Below, one piece after another: positions 6,645-7,109 of a stretch of 7,109 nt of DNA (the first letter of the stretch is position 1; every line of letters begins with the position of its first letter). A program made the translations under genes and the position numbers. The notes beneath the pieces are model-generated. The model was not told where the DNA came from. It did no database searches and saw nothing but the letters and a program-made list of their open reading frames with translations. This DNA comes from Fretibacterium sp. (GTDB lineage Bacteria; Synergistota; Synergistia; Synergistales; Aminobacteriaceae). The stretch spans positions 1 to 7,109 of the forward strand of contig JAEEGY010000207.1 in NCBI GenBank assembly GCA_016280565.1, written 5' to 3'.

Positions 6645-6686
6645 GCGGACCGGCGGCAAGCCCCTCCTCAATCCCTGAATATGCGC

Positions 6687-6692
6687 TATAAT
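6687..6692 (+). promoter_or_regulatory. Candidate -10 box upstream of the cheW-type gene
   Basis: TATAAT at 6687-6692 is a perfect -10 hexamer, 43 bases after the last operon gene. No convincing -35 lies 16-18 bases upstream (CTCCTC region), and the spacing does not suit a sigma28 flagellar promoter. I see no terminator between the operon and this box, so read-through into the cheW-type gene is also possible. Confidence 0.4.
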
Positions 6693-6706
6693 AAGTCATA
6701 GGAGAA

Positions 6707-6760
6707 ATGAGAAGTCCCGCCCCACTGGCGCGGAAGAACGGAAGCGTGCAGTTTCCGTAA
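6707..6760 (+). CDS. Possible 17-residue leader ORF before cheW
   Basis: ATG at 6707 opens MRSPAPLARKNGSVQFP and ends in TAA at 6758-6760, whose last two bases belong to the AAGGAGG binding site of the next gene. AGGAG (6700-6704) lies only two bases before the ATG, closer than normal. The arrangement would suit translational coupling, but an ORF this short can arise by chance. Confidence 0.2.
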   Translation: MRSPAPLARKNGSVQFP

Positions 6761-6775
6761 GGAGGCGAACGGATT

Positions 6776-7109
6776 TTGGCTGAGCAGGTTAAAACTGAAA
6801 ACGTGGAAGTTGTCAACAATCCCCAACAGGACCTTAAGGATATCGACGTCGAATCCCTGGGGGAGGAGCATATCAACCTCGTATTCACGCTTGGAAGGGA
6901 GAACTTCGGCGTGGACGTGAACATCGTCCGCGAGATCGTGAGGGTGCCGTCGTTCATCACGAGGGTGCCCAACGCGCCGTCGTACATCCGCGGTGTCATG
7001 AATCTGAGGGAATCGTTCGTTCCCGTCTTCGATATGCATCTCATGATTGGCATTCCCACGTCATCGCTGACGGAGGATGCCCTTATCATCGTCCTCGTCG
7101 TGATCGACA
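6776..7109 (+). CDS. cheW: CheW-domain chemotaxis adaptor, 3' end cut off
   Basis: CheW links methyl-accepting chemoreceptors to the CheA kinase in cytoplasmic signalling arrays. The visible 111 residues start with an acidic tail of about 30 residues and then give the CheW fold: INLVFTLGRENFGVDVNIV (33-51), REIVRVPSFITRVPNAPSYIRGVMNLR (52-78), FVPVFDM (81-87), MIGIP and DALIIVLVVID up to the window edge. The arginine of the NLRG motif is kept (R78), but its glycine is Glu (E79), and the usual DLR after the VPV strand is DMH. The start is TTG at 6776, with AAGGAGG (6759-6765) ten bases upstream and no better in-frame start. The reading frame is open to the end of the window. It could be CheW or the first domain of CheV, which adds a receiver domain; the missing 3' end would decide. 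Confidence 0.87.
   Translation, partial: MAEQVKTENVEVVNNPQQDLKDIDVESLGEEHINLVFTLGRENFGVDVNIVREIVRVPSFITRVPNAPSYIRGVMNLRESFVPVFDMHLMIGIPTSSLTEDALIIVLVVID

Noticed and set aside
6630..6659. Inverted repeat TTGCCG/CGGCAA at the end of paralogue 2 as an operon terminator
   Set aside because: The paired core is only six bases, the loop is long, and no T-run follows on either strand.
6526..7089. Minus-strand open frame of 187 codons across the last gene junction
   Set aside because: It runs antisense to the cheW-type gene and to the end of paralogue 2. The plus-strand CheW domain is clear and has a ribosome binding site.

Overview
The window is GC-rich bacterial DNA with compact gene spacing and strong GGAGG-type ribosome binding sites. 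The gene set is a non-mevalonate isoprenoid enzyme, a two-iron superoxide reductase of the type carried by strict anaerobes, a set of signal-peptide-bearing envelope proteins, and a chemotaxis adaptor. This suggests a motile, anaerobic, diderm bacterium. My best guess is a member of the Synergistetes (Synergistota), with an anaerobic deltaproteobacterium-like lineage as the alternative. The phylum is inferred from gene content and general style, not from a marker gene.

Layout. Positions 1-71 are a tRNA-Val(GAC) lacking its first four bases, followed by a rho-independent hairpin at 83-114. On the minus strand, dfx (2210-2575) lies upstream of dxs (137-2023), separated by 186 bases that hold a perfect 13-bp hairpin. 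A short divergent control region (about 2576-2680) has back-to-back promoters sharing one symmetric -10 element, plus an 11-bp inverted repeat. To its right, four plus-strand genes form a tight operon (2681-6644): a CsgG/FlgT-like secreted protein, a TPR and proline-rich secreted protein, and two tandem paralogues of a secreted family I do not recognise. Junctions are 1-base overlap, 8-base overlap and a 13-base gap. After a 131-base spacer with a TATAAT box, a TTG-started cheW-type gene (6776 onward) runs off the right end.

How the parts fit. DXS starts isoprenoid synthesis, and superoxide reductase detoxifies superoxide without making oxygen. They share a strand but need not be functionally linked. 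The four-gene operon is the least explained part. All four products start with export signals. The first resembles proteins that assemble outer-membrane or flagellar-base structures, the second looks like an extended periplasmic scaffold with short tyrosine-proline motifs, and the last two share a tryptophan/tyrosine-rich fold. A cell-envelope assembly is the reasonable inference. The chemotaxis gene downstream makes a link to motility possible but not shown.
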